A DNA stretch of 64,000 bases from Streptomyces rhizoryzae (GTDB taxonomy: Bacteria > Actinomycetota > Actinomycetes > Streptomycetales > Streptomycetaceae), in assembly GCF_023155275.1 (NCBI RefSeq), contig NZ_JALMUV010000035.1, positions 25,721-89,720 on the forward strand, given 5' to 3'. The position numbers and the translations under genes were made by a program. The notes beneath the pieces were generated by a model, which saw only the letters and a program-made list of their open reading frames with translations, was not told where the DNA came from and did no database searches. This document shows, in pieces, positions 63,848-64,000 of the stretch (the stretch's first letter is position 1; each line of letters starts with the position of its first letter).

Positions 63848-63881
63848 CGCGGCGGCCCCCGCATCCGCCGGGGCCGCCGCG
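63848..63881 (+). terminator. coaA terminator
   Basis: CGCGGCGGCCCC and GGGGCCGCCGCG are 12-bp perfect arms around a 10-nt loop, 6 nt after the stop. Confidence 0.8.
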
Positions 63882-63887
63882 CCCCCC

Positions 63888-64000
63888 GGCGGCATCACCA
63901 CCCACGCCGGCGCCGCCTCGCGGGTGGCCACCGCCCAGGACGCCATCGGCCGGCTGGACGCCCTGGTCAACAACGCCGGCTTCCTGCGCGACCGGATGCT
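63888..64000 (+). pseudogene. N-terminally truncated SDR fragment, cut by the window edge
   Basis: The frame reads ITTHAGAASRVATAQDAIG followed by LDALVNNAGFLRDRM, which aligns with the middle of an SDR (compare VCVAGILRERM at 21286-22200). The frame stays open upstream into the coaA terminator but has no Rossmann TGxxxGxG segment and no start, so the first ~70 residues are missing. It may be a remnant. Confidence 0.55.

Overview
The window is very GC-rich actinobacterial DNA and almost certainly comes from Streptomyces or a close relative. The developmental regulators bldM and whiD lie next to guaB. A groES-groEL1 operon carries HrcA/CIRCE operators, and several Ser/Thr kinases sit near guaB. 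Many genes overlap by GTGA or ATGA, and many appear leaderless, with a TANNNT box 6-7 nt before the start codon.

Region 1 (about 1-28.4 kb) is an accessory catabolic locus. It encodes two thiolase-fold proteins each accompanied by a Zn-ribbon/OB-fold (DUF35) protein, two enoyl-CoA hydratases, three acyl-CoA dehydrogenase-type proteins, an AMP-forming acyl-CoA ligase and an ADP-forming acyl-CoA synthetase. It also has a flavin reductase, a medium-chain alcohol dehydrogenase, an SDR, a cyclase-family hydrolase, an F420-type nitroreductase and an MFS carrier. The gene set resembles CoA-dependent side-chain or ring degradation of steroid- or isoprenoid-like acids ending in retro-aldol cleavage. 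The substrate cannot be read from sequence. Nine copies of a 15-bp palindrome, consensus CTGACGGNCCGTCAG, lie immediately upstream of these genes and define an apparent regulon, most simply a TetR-type one. Interleaved are a lipoprotein, a membrane protein, an AfsK-like kinase with a PQQ-type propeller, a TetR regulator, pdxH, an ECF sigma factor with a membrane partner, and an orphan RsbW-like ATPase.

Region 2 (28.4-37.1 kb) holds a degenerate (pseudo)kinase next to an active receptor kinase, a serine beta-lactamase-like lipoprotein, glpD, and a UDP-sugar-dehydrogenase homologue whose catalytic Cys is replaced by Ala.

Region 3 (37.2-42.4 kb) is the conserved guaB-paralogue / guaB / shbA-like sigma / bldM / whiD block. 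A sequence-perfect BldN-type promoter lies before bldM.

Region 4 (42.5-64 kb) is mostly housekeeping. It holds LysR, MOSC, SDR and hydroxyacid dehydrogenase genes, groEL1-groES, a SEDS (FtsW/RodA) gene and a THUMP-like methyltransferase. It also carries the t6A genes tsaD-rimI-tsaB and tsaE, then alr, nnr, acpS, glmS and coaA. A small gene behind an iron-box-like site lies among them. The right edge holds the apparent remnant of a second SDR.
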